Counted from the first letter of the stretch, positions 43,004 to 52,846 are shown. The stretch is DNA of 64,000 nt from Hyphomonadaceae bacterium (GCA_024743315.1 JANSWU010000002.1:124001-188000), one strand, 5' to 3'. Notes: generated from the sequence alone by a model not told the origin. A program made the numbers and translations.

Positions 43004-44452
43004 ATGACGGATGCTGTAGTGACGCCCCCGCACAAGCCCGGGCTGCTGACCCGGATCGCCTATGGCGTTGGCGGTGCGGCCGGCGGGATCAAGAATAATG
43101 GCTTCGATTATGTCCTGCTGCTCTTCTACAGTCAGGTGCTCGGGCTATCGGCTGTCTTGGTTGCCGCCGCCTTGTGGATCGCCTTGATCTTTGATGCCGT
43201 GTCCGACCCTGTGGTCGGCTATTGGTCGGACAATCTAAAAAACAGGCTCGGGCGACGCCATCCGTTCATGTATGCGGCCATGGTGCCGGTGGCGGTTGGC
43301 TATTATTTTGTCTGGAACCCGCCCATCGGTTTGGAGGGTCTAGGCCTGTTCGGCTGGCTGCTCATCCTGACCATCCTCGTGCGCCTGATGTATACGCTGT
43401 TCGAGGTGCCGCAACACGCTTTGTCGGCAGAGCTGTCGCAAGACTATGATGTGCGCACCTCGCTCATGTCCTTCCGTTATTTCTTTGCCTGGGTCGGCGG
43501 TCTGTCGGTTCAAGTCATTCTATTTGCCGTGCTTTTACAGCCGACCGAACAGGACGCGTCAGGATTCTTCTATTTACCCGGCTGGAATGCCTATGGCCTG
43601 CTAGGCGCGAGTTGTATCTTTTTTGCCATTCTGATCACATCGCTCGGCACGCATGGTCAGATCAAGCATCTCATGCCACCGCCGGCACCGCGCGATCTCA
43701 CCCCGTTCAAAGTGGTTGGCGAGATTTGGGAAACCGTCTCTAACCCGTCCTTCCGAGCGCTCTTCATTGCGACCCTGTTCGGCCTGCTGGCGACGGGGGT
43801 TTCAGCGACCTTGAACCAATACATAAATGGCTTCTTCTGGGAGTTCACGACAACGCAGATTTCGGGGCTGACAGCAGCCGTTTTTGCCTCCACCCTTCTA
43901 GCCTTAGTGCTCGCCCCAATTGCCGGAAAGGTGCTGGGCAAGAAGCGGGCAGCCATCACGATCGGGGTGTTTGCCTTTACGATTGCGCCCGCGCCGGTCT
44001 TTGCCCGGCTGCTCGGCTGGTTGCCGGAAAACGGGACCCAGGAACTCTATTACATCATCCTCGTCATCACCGTGATCGATATTGCCTTGATCATCGCTTA
44101 TCAGATGCTGGCCGCAGCCATGGTCGCTGACATTGTTGAAGAGAATGAACTCGCAACCGGTCGCCGCTCCGAAGGGGTGTATTTCGCCGGCATCAGCTTC
44201 ATGCGCAAACTGGCCCAGGGCGTTGGCGTGCTGAGCGCGTCTTTCATCCTTGCCATGGCGTCGATCACGCCCGGCATGCGACCCGAAAATGCCAGCTCAG
44301 ACTCGATCGCGACGCTTGGTCTTGGCTATGCCGCAGCGCTGCTGACGCTGTGGACGCTGATGCTGGTCGCGGTCAGCTTTTATCGCATCAGCCGCGATGA
44401 TCACGAGAAAAACCTGCAGGCCCTGGCGGCCAAGCGGGCCGAACAGGCCTAG
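43004..44452 (+). CDS. GPH-family (MelB-like) sugar:cation symporter, copy 2
   Basis: Also 482 residues and aligned along its whole length with the previous gene: RIAYGVGGAAGGIKNNGFDY, DAVSDPVVGYWSDNLKNRLG, GRRHPFMYAAMVPVAVGYYF, EFTTTQISGLTAAVFA, VADIVEENELATGRRSEGVY. The pair is a tandem duplication that has diverged considerably, so the two probably handle different substrates. There is a weak GGGAAG ribosome site before the ATG. Confidence 0.9.
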   Translation: MTDAVVTPPHKPGLLTRIAYGVGGAAGGIKNNGFDYVLLLFYSQVLGLSAVLVAAALWIALIFDAVSDPVVGYWSDNLKNRLGRRHPFMYAAMVPVAVGYYFVWNPPIGLEGLGLFGWLLILTILVRLMYTLFEVPQHALSAELSQDYDVRTSLMSFRYFFAWVGGLSVQVILFAVLLQPTEQDASGFFYLPGWNAYGLLGASCIFFAILITSLGTHGQIKHLMPPPAPRDLTPFKVVGEIWETVSNPSFRALFIATLFGLLATGVSATLNQYINGFFWEFTTTQISGLTAAVFASTLLALVLAPIAGKVLGKKRAAITIGVFAFTIAPAPVFARLLGWLPENGTQELYYIILVITVIDIALIIAYQMLAAAMVADIVEENELATGRRSEGVYFAGISFMRKLAQGVGVLSASFILAMASITPGMRPENASSDSIATLGLGYAAALLTLWTLMLVAVSFYRISRDDHEKNLQALAAKRAEQA

Positions 44453-44537
44453 CTTTTGCTAATGAAAACAACAATCTAACTGAAATGTCATGTCTGCCTA
44501 ATTGCCTCCGCCAGTGCGCCGGAATAGAGCCATATTC

Positions 44538-45980
44538 ATGACCTATGTTCGCAGCATGACAAAACACGTTTCGAAGTTCCTGGTGGCCGTGGTTGTTCTC
44601 CTGGTCGCCCTTGTGCTCGTGATCGTAAGCCCGCTTTATGGCGCGGCTTCGGCGCAGAGCATCTGGGACAAAGTGGTGCCGCAATCGCAGGCCGAAATTG
44701 AACTCAGCTATGCCCCACTGGTGCGCGAAGTGTCGCCGGCGGTGGTCAATGTCTACACCCAGAAAACGGTGCAACGCCGGATGACCATGCAGGAATTCAT
44801 GTATGGTCGGCGGTTCGGTGGGCCGGACAGCCGCAGTGTTCAAAACTCGCTCGGCTCTGGCGTGATTGTCGGGGAAGACGGCGTCGTCGTGACCAATAAT
44901 CACGTGATTGATGGCGCCGATGAAGTCGTTGTCGTGCTCGCGGATCGGCGTGAATATCCAGCCGAGCTGATCCTCGCGGATGAGCGTACCGACCTCGCTG
45001 TGCTGCGCATTGATACAGAAGGCACGCCGCTGCCAACCCTTGATTATGCCAATACGATTGGCGTTGAGGTCGGCGACCTTGTCCTCGCCGTTGGCAATCC
45101 GTTTGGGGTCGGTCAAACCGTGACCACGGGCATCATTTCGGCGACCGCGCGAACCGATGTCGGCGTATCCGACTATGCCTTCTTCCTGCAAACCGATGCC
45201 GCGGTGAACCCCGGCAATTCTGGCGGCGCGCTGGTTAATACGCGCGGAGAACTCGTCGGCATTAACACGGCCATCTTCTCACGCTCTGGTGGTTCGAACG
45301 GCATTGGCTTTGCGATCCCGTCTGAAATGGTCAAACGGGTCGTCGACGCCGCGGTCAATGAGGGCACATTGGTGCGCCCCTGGCTCGGTCTGAAAGGCCA
45401 ATCCGTGACCTTTGATATTGCCAAGGCGCAAGGCCTGGAACGTCCGGTCGGCGTAATCATTACTGAAGTCTATGATGATAGTCCGGCGGATCGTTCTGAA
45501 TTGCGCCGAGGCGATCTGATCCTCAGCATTGATGGCCGCGAAGTGTTTGACGAGCGCGGCTTGAAATTTCTCGCCGCGACCAAGTCGCCTGGAGAAGATG
45601 TCCTGTTGCGCGTGCTGCGCGGCGGCAATGAGCAAAATGTCCTGGCCCGGCTCGCCCCACCGCCCGGCACCAGTGAAGCTGAAGTTGTCTTGCTCGAAGG
45701 GCGGCATCCGTTCACAGGCGCTGAAGTGGCTGAGCTATCACCGCGCCTGGCCGAGGAGCTCGGCCGCGATCCGTTCGATAGCGGCGTTCTGGTCACCCGT
45801 GTCATGCGCCGTGCCTATGCCCGCCGGATCGTGCGTTCGGGCGATATCATCCAGGCCATTGATGGCCAGCCGATCAAGACGCTCGACGATTTGGATGCCG
45901 CGCTCGATCGCGACTCCGGTCGCTGGGAGATCGAGATTGACCGCAATGGTCGCAGCATCAGTGGGTTCGTGACGCTGTAA
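44538..45980 (+). CDS. HtrA/DegP-family periplasmic serine protease
   Basis: 480 residues from the ATG at 44538. A signal anchor (FLVAVVVLLVALVLVIV) is followed by a trypsin-like domain with triad His about 122 (VVTNNHVIDG), Asp about 152 (ERTDLAVLRI) and Ser about 228 (NPGNSGGALVNT). Two PDZ domains follow (RPWLGLKGQSVTFDIAKAQG, VTRVMRRAYARRIVRSGDII). It degrades or refolds damaged envelope proteins, with DegS-like possibilities given the signal anchor. No heat-shock promoter identified. Confidence 0.92.
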   Translation: MTYVRSMTKHVSKFLVAVVVLLVALVLVIVSPLYGAASAQSIWDKVVPQSQAEIELSYAPLVREVSPAVVNVYTQKTVQRRMTMQEFMYGRRFGGPDSRSVQNSLGSGVIVGEDGVVVTNNHVIDGADEVVVVLADRREYPAELILADERTDLAVLRIDTEGTPLPTLDYANTIGVEVGDLVLAVGNPFGVGQTVTTGIISATARTDVGVSDYAFFLQTDAAVNPGNSGGALVNTRGELVGINTAIFSRSGGSNGIGFAIPSEMVKRVVDAAVNEGTLVRPWLGLKGQSVTFDIAKAQGLERPVGVIITEVYDDSPADRSELRRGDLILSIDGREVFDERGLKFLAATKSPGEDVLLRVLRGGNEQNVLARLAPPPGTSEAEVVLLEGRHPFTGAEVAELSPRLAEELGRDPFDSGVLVTRVMRRAYARRIVRSGDIIQAIDGQPIKTLDDLDAALDRDSGRWEIEIDRNGRSISGFVTL

Positions 45981-45996
45981 GACTCAGCACCAGATC

Positions 45997-46626
45997 TTAG
46001 CTCGCTGGCATTTCCGGACCATGCTCGGCCATCGCCGCATCATCAATCTCTGTTGCTCTGGCAAAAGCCGGGCGGGCATAGACCCGGTCGCGATAGGCTT
46101 CGAGTTCCGGGCTTGGCAGGATGGTGCCAAATTGCAGCCCCCAGCCAACCTGTGATCCAACATAGACATCGGCAGCGGTGAATTGCTCCCCGCATAAGAA
46201 GGGTTCGCGGGACACCGCCTTGATCAGCGTGGCGCGCATCGTGTCGAAATCGCCATAGCCAGACATTTGCTCATGCCCGGCTGTGCTGAGCTGCATCGCT
46301 TTGTTGCTGGTCGCGCTTTCGACCGGGCCCGCGGCAAAGAACAGCCAGCGATAATAGTCGCCGCGATCGCTTAAGGGCGGCGCGAGATTGGCTTCTGGAA
46401 AGGCGTCGGCGAGATACGCGCAAATCGCCGCGCACTCAGTGACGACGGTGTCGCCATGCTTGATCGCTGGCACCTTTCCCATCGGATTGATGGCGAGATA
46501 GTCGGCCCCCTTCATCGTATCGCCATAAGACAGGTAGACCGTGTCATAGTCCGCGCCGGTCTCTTCGAGCATCCAGCGGACGATCCGTCCGCGCGACATT
46601 GGGTTTGTATAGAATGTTAGATCCAC
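45997..46626 (-). CDS. glutathione S-transferase
   Basis: A 209-residue GST. LTFYTNPMSRGRIVRWMLEE has the Ser of the thioredoxin-like active site, NPMGKVPAIKHGDTVVTECA the cis-Pro and gamma-glutamyl-binding ES/EC region, and the C-terminal helices include FLCGEQFTAADVYVGSQVGW with the N-capping box. GGGAGGGA lies 7 bases before the GTG at 46624-46626, so I prefer that start to the longer open frame. Related to beta or nu-type bacterial GSTs; substrate unknown. Confidence 0.9.
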   Translation of the reverse strand: MDLTFYTNPMSRGRIVRWMLEETGADYDTVYLSYGDTMKGADYLAINPMGKVPAIKHGDTVVTECAAICAYLADAFPEANLAPPLSDRGDYYRWLFFAAGPVESATSNKAMQLSTAGHEQMSGYGDFDTMRATLIKAVSREPFLCGEQFTAADVYVGSQVGWGLQFGTILPSPELEAYRDRVYARPAFARATEIDDAAMAEHGPEMPAS

Positions 46627-46716
46627 CGCGTTCCCTCCCATTTGTTCTTTATATGTTCTTGTCATGCCTGGCAAAGCGTGACAAGTGAAATCTTATCAAA
46701 GTGAGGTGACAGAGCT

Positions 46717-48039
46717 ATGGCAGAAGGCATGACCGACTTATTCGCTGCTTCTGACCTGTCTGACTCTGCGCCGCGCCCTCTGGCCGACAAGTTGCGCCCG
46801 CAAGCCTTGGACGATGTGGTCGGTCAGGATCATCTGCTCGGACCGAGTGGGGCTTTGGGGCGGATGCTGGCGACCGGGCAGCTGTCTTCCATCATCTTGT
46901 GGGGCCCTCCAGGCGTCGGCAAGACGACAATCGCCCGGCTGCTGGCGGAAGAAACCGATCTTCATTTCGAAGCGATCTCGGCAATCTTTTCCGGCGTGAA
47001 AGACCTGCGCGCGGTGTTTGAAGCGGCGCAGCGACGGCGCGATCTGGGGCAGGGGACGCTGCTTTTCGTGGATGAGATCCATCGCTTCAATCGCGCCCAG
47101 CAGGATGGCTTCCTGCCTTATGTCGAAGCCGGGACGGTGACGCTGGTCGGCGCGACCACGGAGAATCCGAGCTTTGAACTGAATGGCGCTTTGCTGTCGC
47201 GGTGCGCCGTCCTGGTGCTCAATCGTTTGGACGCAGACGCTGCCGAAACGCTGCTGGGGCGCGCCGAAAGTGAAATGCGGCGCAAACTGCCGCTCGATGA
47301 GCGCGCCCGGTCCGCCTTGATCGATATGGCGGACGGCGATGGCCGTTACTTGCTTAATCTCGCTGAGCAAGCCTTCACCCTCGCGTCCGAAAGCGACGTC
47401 CTCAGTGTCGCGCAATTGTCCGAAGCCTTGCAGAAGCGGGCGCCGGCTTATGACAAGAACCGGGAAGAGCATTACAATCTGATCTCGGCCTTGCACAAAT
47501 CCGTGCGGGGGTCAGATCCGGATGCGGCGCTTTACTGGTTTGCCCGCATGCTGGAAGGCGGCGAGGATCCGCTTTTCATCGCCCGGCGCCTGGTGGTGAT
47601 GGCGAGTGAAGATATCAGTCTGGCTGATCCGACAGCAATGATGGTGGCGGGCGAGGCGGCGCGTGCGTTTGAGCGGCTTGGAGAACCAGAGGGGCTGATT
47701 CCGCTCGCCCATGCCGTGGTGCATCTCGCCACCGCACCGAAATCCAACGCCTCTTATATGGGCCTGAAACGCGCCCGGGCAGCGGCCCGCGAGACCGGGT
47801 CGCTGATGCCGCCAAAACATATTCTGAACGCGCCGACCAAGATGATGAAAGAGCAGGGCTATGGTGATGGCTACGCCTATGATCATGACCAGGAGGGCAG
47901 CTTTTCAGGCCAGAATTATTTTCCCGATGGCATGGAGCGGGTGGATTTTTATCAGCCAAAGGGGCACGGTCGTGAAGGCCCGATCGCAGAACGCCTGGCC
48001 AAATGGCGCGCGATCAGAAAGCAAAAAGGGGAGGAATAA
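46717..48039 (+). CDS. rarA: replication-associated recombination protein A
   Basis: RarA (MgsA) is an AAA+ ATPase that acts at stalled replication forks with SSB. The 440-residue protein begins with a short LFAASDL motif, then PLADKLRPQALDDVVGQDHL, Walker A GPPGVGKTTIARLL, ISAIFSGVKDLRAVFE, Walker B TLLFVDEIHRFNRAQQDGFL, sensor VGATTENPSFELN. The C-terminal tetramer domain ends in YDHDQEGSFSGQNYFPDGME, highly conserved. It overlaps the next gene by one base (TAATG). Confidence 0.96.
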   Translation: MAEGMTDLFAASDLSDSAPRPLADKLRPQALDDVVGQDHLLGPSGALGRMLATGQLSSIILWGPPGVGKTTIARLLAEETDLHFEAISAIFSGVKDLRAVFEAAQRRRDLGQGTLLFVDEIHRFNRAQQDGFLPYVEAGTVTLVGATTENPSFELNGALLSRCAVLVLNRLDADAAETLLGRAESEMRRKLPLDERARSALIDMADGDGRYLLNLAEQAFTLASESDVLSVAQLSEALQKRAPAYDKNREEHYNLISALHKSVRGSDPDAALYWFARMLEGGEDPLFIARRLVVMASEDISLADPTAMMVAGEAARAFERLGEPEGLIPLAHAVVHLATAPKSNASYMGLKRARAAARETGSLMPPKHILNAPTKMMKEQGYGDGYAYDHDQEGSFSGQNYFPDGMERVDFYQPKGHGREGPIAERLAKWRAIRKQKGEE

Positions 48040-48941
48040 TGAGGCAGATGAAAAGGACGATGACAAAAGCCGTGGGCGCAATCACCGCTTTTTTCGCCAT
48101 AGCCGCATGCCAGGGCGTGACGGCGCAGAACGAGATCGAAACGCCGATCGTCTATGATGACATTCCGCCTCACATCACCAAGTGGATGCAGCAGCCGGCA
48201 ATTCTCGTTTTTTCAAAGACCAATGGTTGGCGCCACAATGAAGGGATTGCCGGTGCAGACAAGTTCTTTGTCGAGCTGTCGCGCGAGCGCGGTTATGGCA
48301 TCTTCACCACCGTCAACGCAGCCGTCTTTAATGCCGAGGACTTGGCCCGCTTCGATGTCATCGTCTTTAACAATGCGACCGGCGATACGCTGAGCCCCGA
48401 CCAGGAAGCCGCATTCCAGACCTGGCTGGAAGCGGGCGGCGCGTGGATCGGATTACATGGCTCTGGCGATAACTCACATACTGAATGGGCCTGGTACCAT
48501 CGCTCGCTGATCGGTCCAACGTTCACCGGGCATCCGTTGACGCCACACTTCCATATCGTCCGGGTTGAGACCCTGGACACCGATCATCCGGTCATGGCGG
48601 ACGCGCCGCAAGTCTGGCGCCATGATGATGAGTGGTATTTCTTTGATAGTCACCCGACAGAGTATGGCTTGCGTCCGCTGGCCGGCATTCACGAGACCGA
48701 TTTCAATCCAGAAGGGGCGGATGTTCAAAACCTGGCCAATTGGGCGATGGGAGACACGCCGGCAGAGCACCCGGTGATCTGGGTTGGCTGTCCTGGCGAG
48801 GGCCGCAGTTTCTATTCTGCCCTTGGCCATCTCGATCTGTCTTATGACAGCGAGACCTACCGACAGATTCTCGGCCATGCCTTTGAGTGGGTACAGAAGA
48901 AGACAGATGAGGCTGGCAATGGGTGCCCGGTCCCGGAATAA
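48039..48941 (+). CDS. ThuA-domain lipoprotein
   Basis: 300 residues from the ATG at 48039, overlapping the rarA stop. MKRTMTKAVGAITAFFAIAAC is a lipoprotein signal. The rest is one ThuA domain, a glutamine-amidotransferase-like fold: AILVFSKTNGWRHNEGIAGA, FDVIVFNNATGDTLSPDQEA, GGAWIGLHGSGDNSHTEW, FTGHPLTPHFHIVRVE and EGRSFYSALGHLDLSY. ThuA proteins occur in trehalose or glycoside metabolism, but the chemistry is unclear. The lipoprotein signal places it in the envelope. Confidence 0.88.
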   Translation: MRQMKRTMTKAVGAITAFFAIAACQGVTAQNEIETPIVYDDIPPHITKWMQQPAILVFSKTNGWRHNEGIAGADKFFVELSRERGYGIFTTVNAAVFNAEDLARFDVIVFNNATGDTLSPDQEAAFQTWLEAGGAWIGLHGSGDNSHTEWAWYHRSLIGPTFTGHPLTPHFHIVRVETLDTDHPVMADAPQVWRHDDEWYFFDSHPTEYGLRPLAGIHETDFNPEGADVQNLANWAMGDTPAEHPVIWVGCPGEGRSFYSALGHLDLSYDSETYRQILGHAFEWVQKKTDEAGNGCPVPE

Positions 48942-48943
48942 AA

Positions 48944-50140
48944 GTGACTGAACGCGCGCCCCTGCGAATTTCAAATCGCGATGCCCGGCGGCTTTGGCTG
49001 GACGGGCAGGGGCTGGCGGAGACGCCGACCGGAAAGCTCAATCTCGATGCCCTGATCAAGCAGCTCGGCTTTGTCCAGCTCGACACGATCCAGGTCGTGG
49101 CGCGCGCGCATCACCACATCCTGTGGAGCCGCAATCAGAATTATCGCGAGCCGATGCTCAATAAGGAACTCGCGCATCATCGCAATGTGTTCGAGCATTT
49201 TACTCATGATGCCTCGGTCATCCCAATGGATTTCTATCCGATGTGGCAACGTCAGTTTCGGCGGCTCGAGGCCAAGGTACGCAAATGGGAATGGCATCGC
49301 GGCATGCTCGACGCCGATGGGCGCAACCATATCAAGGACCGCATTCGCGACGAGGGCCCGTTGTGCACCAAAGCATTCGACACCAAGATTGAAGGCGAGA
49401 AAAAGATGTGGTCCCGCCCACCCCACAAATTGGCGCTCGATTACATGTGGTATGCAGGCGAGCTTTCGACCTCGCATCGCGAGAATTTCACCAAATTCTA
49501 TGATCTCAGCGAGCGGGTCATACCGGCCGAGCATTTGTCCAATGTACCCTCTGACGAGATCCAGGTTGACTGGCTCTGCAGCTCGGCCTTGCAGCGCATG
49601 GCGTTTGGCTCTGAAGGCGATATTCAGAGGTTCTGGGATGCGGTGTCGAATGCCGAAGCCAAGGCCTGGGTTTCGGCGCAAGGCTCTAAGCTGGTGCCGG
49701 TCGAGATCGAGACCGCGGATCGCGGCTGCCTCACCGTCTGGGCGCCAGAAGATATTGAAACCCGGTTGATGTCGAGCCCCAGCCCGACAACGCGATTGCG
49801 CATCCTCAACCCCTTCGATCCGGTGGCACGTGATCGAGCCCGGCTGAAACGTCTGTTCGGGTTTGATTATACGGTCGAGATGTTTGTCCCCGCCGCGAAG
49901 CGCCAATGGGGCTATTATGTCTATCCGCTCCTGGAAGGCGATCGCTTTGTTGGCCGAATTGAGGTCAAGGCCGACCGTAAGGCTGGTACGCTGCGGGTGC
50001 TCAACCTGTGGTGCGAACCCAAGGTGAAGTGGACCGAAGCCCGCGCGACGAAACTTGAAGCAGAGCTTGCCCGAATGCTGCGCTTTGTCTGGTTGGAGCA
50101 GGTGATTTGGGAACCAGGCTCACAGAACGGCTTGCTTTGA
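48944..50140 (+). CDS. AlkX/YcaQ-type winged-helix DNA glycosylase
   Basis: 398 residues from the GTG at 48944, three bases after the ThuA stop. It belongs to the HTH_42 family of AlkZ/YcaQ enzymes: LRISNRDARRLWLDGQGLAE, FVQLDTIQVVARAHHHILWS, HHRNVFEHFTHDASVIPMDF, LRILNPFDPVARDRARLKRL and FVGRIEVKADRKAGTLRVLN. The catalytic motif reads QLD (Q-hydrophobic-D), the form of E. coli AlkX/YcaQ, which unhooks DNA interstrand crosslinks, rather than the QxQ of AlkZ. RarA two genes upstream is also a fork-repair protein. Confidence 0.88.
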   Translation: MTERAPLRISNRDARRLWLDGQGLAETPTGKLNLDALIKQLGFVQLDTIQVVARAHHHILWSRNQNYREPMLNKELAHHRNVFEHFTHDASVIPMDFYPMWQRQFRRLEAKVRKWEWHRGMLDADGRNHIKDRIRDEGPLCTKAFDTKIEGEKKMWSRPPHKLALDYMWYAGELSTSHRENFTKFYDLSERVIPAEHLSNVPSDEIQVDWLCSSALQRMAFGSEGDIQRFWDAVSNAEAKAWVSAQGSKLVPVEIETADRGCLTVWAPEDIETRLMSSPSPTTRLRILNPFDPVARDRARLKRLFGFDYTVEMFVPAAKRQWGYYVYPLLEGDRFVGRIEVKADRKAGTLRVLNLWCEPKVKWTEARATKLEAELARMLRFVWLEQVIWEPGSQNGLL

Positions 50141-50185
50141 GAATGATCTTCTTTACGTCAGGAAGCAGACGTTAGGAGGTCGACC

Positions 50186-51469
50186 ATGATGCGAATTGGG
50201 CTTGGTGGGGTGATTGCAATCTGTCTTGCGGGCTGCGCGCCGCAAATGGAGGGCGCCGGCAGCGAGATAACGATCCAGCAAGCGCCGGAGCGGGTGCTCA
50301 GCGAAGCCGATGCCTTTCATGAGTCGATTGCCGTTTTTGACAGCCATCTCGATACGCCGGCTTTGTTTCATAATCCTGAGTATGATTTTTCAGTTCGGGG
50401 TAGCTTCGAAGAAGACGGCACGCATGTGGATCTGCCGCGGATGAATGAAGGCGGGCTGGATGGCGGTTTCTGGGTCATCTTTACGCGCCAGGGCCCGCTC
50501 GATGAAGCGAGCTATGCGGCCGCGCGCACACATGGCCTGATGCGCCAGACGGCAATCCGCGAATTTGCCGCGAAATATCATGACGAAGTTGAGCTCGCTT
50601 TTTCGGCCGATGATGTCGAGGCGATCCTCGAAGCGGGCAAGAAAGTCGTTTTCCAGAGCATGGAAAACTCGTATCCGCTCGGCACGGATGTTACCCTGCT
50701 CGAGCATTTCTATATTGGCGGCCTGCGCATGATCGCGCCGGTTCATTTTGCCAATAATCAGTTTGCCGACAGTGCCACCGATATCAACCAGATCTATGAT
50801 GGTCTGAGTCCGCTCGGCGAAGAGCTTGTGCGCGAAGCCAACCGGCTCGGGCTGGTGCTTGATGGCAGTCATGCCAGCGATGCGACCGTGCGCGATATGA
50901 TGGCGCTATCGACCACGCCAATCATCCTCTCGCATACCGGGGCCAAGGCGATTTATGATCATCCGCGCAACATTGACGATGCGCTGCTTCTGGAACTCGC
51001 TGACAATGGCGGAGTCATCCAGATGAACATTTTTGGCGGCTATCTCGAAGAGCTTATACCGTCACCAGAACGCGTCGCGGCGCTGGAAGTCCTGAATGAG
51101 ACCTATGGCACCAATACCGCCGAGATGGATCCTGAGACGCTGGCTGCTTGGAATGAAGCGCGCACGGAACTGAACCGGCTCTATCCTCGCCCACGGTCGA
51201 CCTATGAAAAATTTATGGAGCACACGTTCCATGTGCTTGAACTGATCGGACCGGAGCATGTTGGGATTAGCGGCGACTGGGATGGCGGCGGCGGGGTCGA
51301 TGGCATGAGCGATGTCTCGATGCTGCAAAAGATCACGCGCGATCTGCTCGGCGCCGGCTATAGCAAGGAAGATGTCGAAAAGATCTGGGGCGGCAATATG
51401 ATGCGGTTGGTCAAGGCGGCTGAAGATGCGCGTGAGTCCGAACTGGTGTCTCCAGACATTCTGAACTGA
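50186..51469 (+). CDS. membrane dipeptidase (peptidase M19), lipoprotein
   Basis: A 427-residue lipoprotein (MRIGLGGVIAICLAGC). The M19 dinuclear zinc site is visible: FDSHLDTPALF supplies HxD, FQSMENSYPLG the bridging Glu, LDGSHASD and ILSHTGAKAIYDHPRN the histidines, and GISGDWDGGGGVDG the Asp. GDWDGGGG shows a renal-dipeptidase-like active site. It cleaves dipeptides, including D-amino-acid containing ones, in the periplasm. TTAGGAGG precedes the ATG. It is 3 bases before the antiporter gene. Confidence 0.92.
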   Translation: MMRIGLGGVIAICLAGCAPQMEGAGSEITIQQAPERVLSEADAFHESIAVFDSHLDTPALFHNPEYDFSVRGSFEEDGTHVDLPRMNEGGLDGGFWVIFTRQGPLDEASYAAARTHGLMRQTAIREFAAKYHDEVELAFSADDVEAILEAGKKVVFQSMENSYPLGTDVTLLEHFYIGGLRMIAPVHFANNQFADSATDINQIYDGLSPLGEELVREANRLGLVLDGSHASDATVRDMMALSTTPIILSHTGAKAIYDHPRNIDDALLLELADNGGVIQMNIFGGYLEELIPSPERVAALEVLNETYGTNTAEMDPETLAAWNEARTELNRLYPRPRSTYEKFMEHTFHVLELIGPEHVGISGDWDGGGGVDGMSDVSMLQKITRDLLGAGYSKEDVEKIWGGNMMRLVKAAEDARESELVSPDILN

Positions 51470-51472
51470 TCG

Positions 51473-52846
51473 ATGGACTGGCTGACAATCACGCCGCCCT
51501 TGCTGGCGATCATTGTTGCGGTTTGGACGCGCAATGTGTTCTGGGCGCTCGGAATTGCGATCTGGCTGAGCGAGACCATCATTGCCGGGTTCAATCCGTT
51601 CATGGGCGCGCTCGGCAGCATAGATCGCGCCGTCGGCGTGTTTGACAGCCCTTACAATACAAGGGTGCTCTTGTTCTGCCTGATTATTGGCGCGCTGATC
51701 GTCTATATGCAGCGCTCGGGCGGGATCAGCGCCATGGTCGAGCGCCTGCAGAATTCTGGTTTTGCTTCAACACCGCGCCGGGCCGGCCTAGTGACCGCGA
51801 TTTGCGGGGTACTGATCTTTGTCGAAACCAATATCAGCCTGCTCACCACGGGTATTCTCGGGCGGCCTTTATTCGACAAGCTGAAGATCAGCCGCGAACG
51901 CCTGGCGTACATTATCGACTCGACCTGTGCGCCGGTCAGCGTGTTGATCCTGTTCAATGGCTGGGGCGCTTACCTGCTCGGTCTTTTGAACGAGAATGGC
52001 GTCGAAGGCGCGACGGGCGTTCTGATGGCGACGATTGCGCTGAATTTCTATGCCTGGATCACCCTGGCGATTGTGTTTGTGACGATTTTTACAAACAAGA
52101 CCATCGGGCCTTTGGCGGCGGTCGAGGCAGGAAATGGCGGTGTTCGCATCGGCGTATCCAGTGGGCCTTTCAATGACGCTCCCGAGCCACCCTCAAACGC
52201 AGTCTACATGGCTATTCCTCTGATCATCATGATTGGCGGAACCATCGGCTTCATGATCTGGACCGGCAATGGCGACATCCGTCAGGGCTCCGGCTCACAG
52301 GCCATTCTCTGGTCCGTGATCCTTGCCACGGTTGCCGCCTTTATGTGTCTGGCGCATTCCAAGCGGGCCAAAGGAGAATTGGTGAAGCTCGGCTTCAAAG
52401 GCATGGGCGACCTGTTGCCTGCGGTGACGATGATCTTCCTTGCTTTAGTGCTTGGGGCGAGTCTCAACGCCGTTGGTATGCGTGAGTTTATTGCCAGCAT
52501 TGCCTCCAGCTTCCCCGCGCCCTGGGTGATCCCGGCAATCTTGTTCGTGGCAGCTGGCATCACATCGTTCACCGCCGGAACCAGTTGGGGCACTTATGGC
52601 ATTCTCGTCCCCGTCGCTGTGCCGCTTGCAGTCGGGGCGGGCGTGCCGCTGCCACTGGCGATTGCCGCGGTTATGGGGGGCGGCGTGTTCGGCGACCATT
52701 GCTCGCCAATCTCGGATACGACCATCATCGCCTCGCTGGCGTCAGGCTGTGATCATATGGAGCATGTACGTACCCAATTGCCGTATGCGCTGGTTGGCGG
52801 CGTCCTCGCCACAGGGTTCTATCTGGCGGCGGGGCTCGCCTCATAG
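51473..52846 (+). CDS. NhaC-type sodium:proton antiporter family protein
   Basis: A 457-residue protein with about eleven helices. ITPPLLAIIVAVWTRNVFWA, CGVLIFVETNISLLTTGILG, DSTCAPVSVLILFNGWGAYL and a C-terminal SFTAGTSWGTYGILVPVAVP plus GGGVFGDHCSPISDTTIIAS are family signatures. The members exchange Na+ for H+ or, in some branches, amino acids or dicarboxylates. The close linkage to a membrane dipeptidase suggests it could take up or expel a product of dipeptide hydrolysis. It overlaps the convergent beta-lactamase gene by 28 bases. Confidence 0.9.
   Translation: MDWLTITPPLLAIIVAVWTRNVFWALGIAIWLSETIIAGFNPFMGALGSIDRAVGVFDSPYNTRVLLFCLIIGALIVYMQRSGGISAMVERLQNSGFASTPRRAGLVTAICGVLIFVETNISLLTTGILGRPLFDKLKISRERLAYIIDSTCAPVSVLILFNGWGAYLLGLLNENGVEGATGVLMATIALNFYAWITLAIVFVTIFTNKTIGPLAAVEAGNGGVRIGVSSGPFNDAPEPPSNAVYMAIPLIIMIGGTIGFMIWTGNGDIRQGSGSQAILWSVILATVAAFMCLAHSKRAKGELVKLGFKGMGDLLPAVTMIFLALVLGASLNAVGMREFIASIASSFPAPWVIPAILFVAAGITSFTAGTSWGTYGILVPVAVPLAVGAGVPLPLAIAAVMGGGVFGDHCSPISDTTIIASLASGCDHMEHVRTQLPYALVGGVLATGFYLAAGLAS

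Noticed and set aside
44388-45191. Minus-strand open frame of about 267 codons
   Set aside because: It is antisense to the HtrA protease catalytic domain and to the end of a transporter gene.
48971-49906. Minus-strand open frame of about 311 codons
   Set aside because: It is antisense to the YcaQ/AlkX-type gene, which has clear family motifs; no ribosome site.
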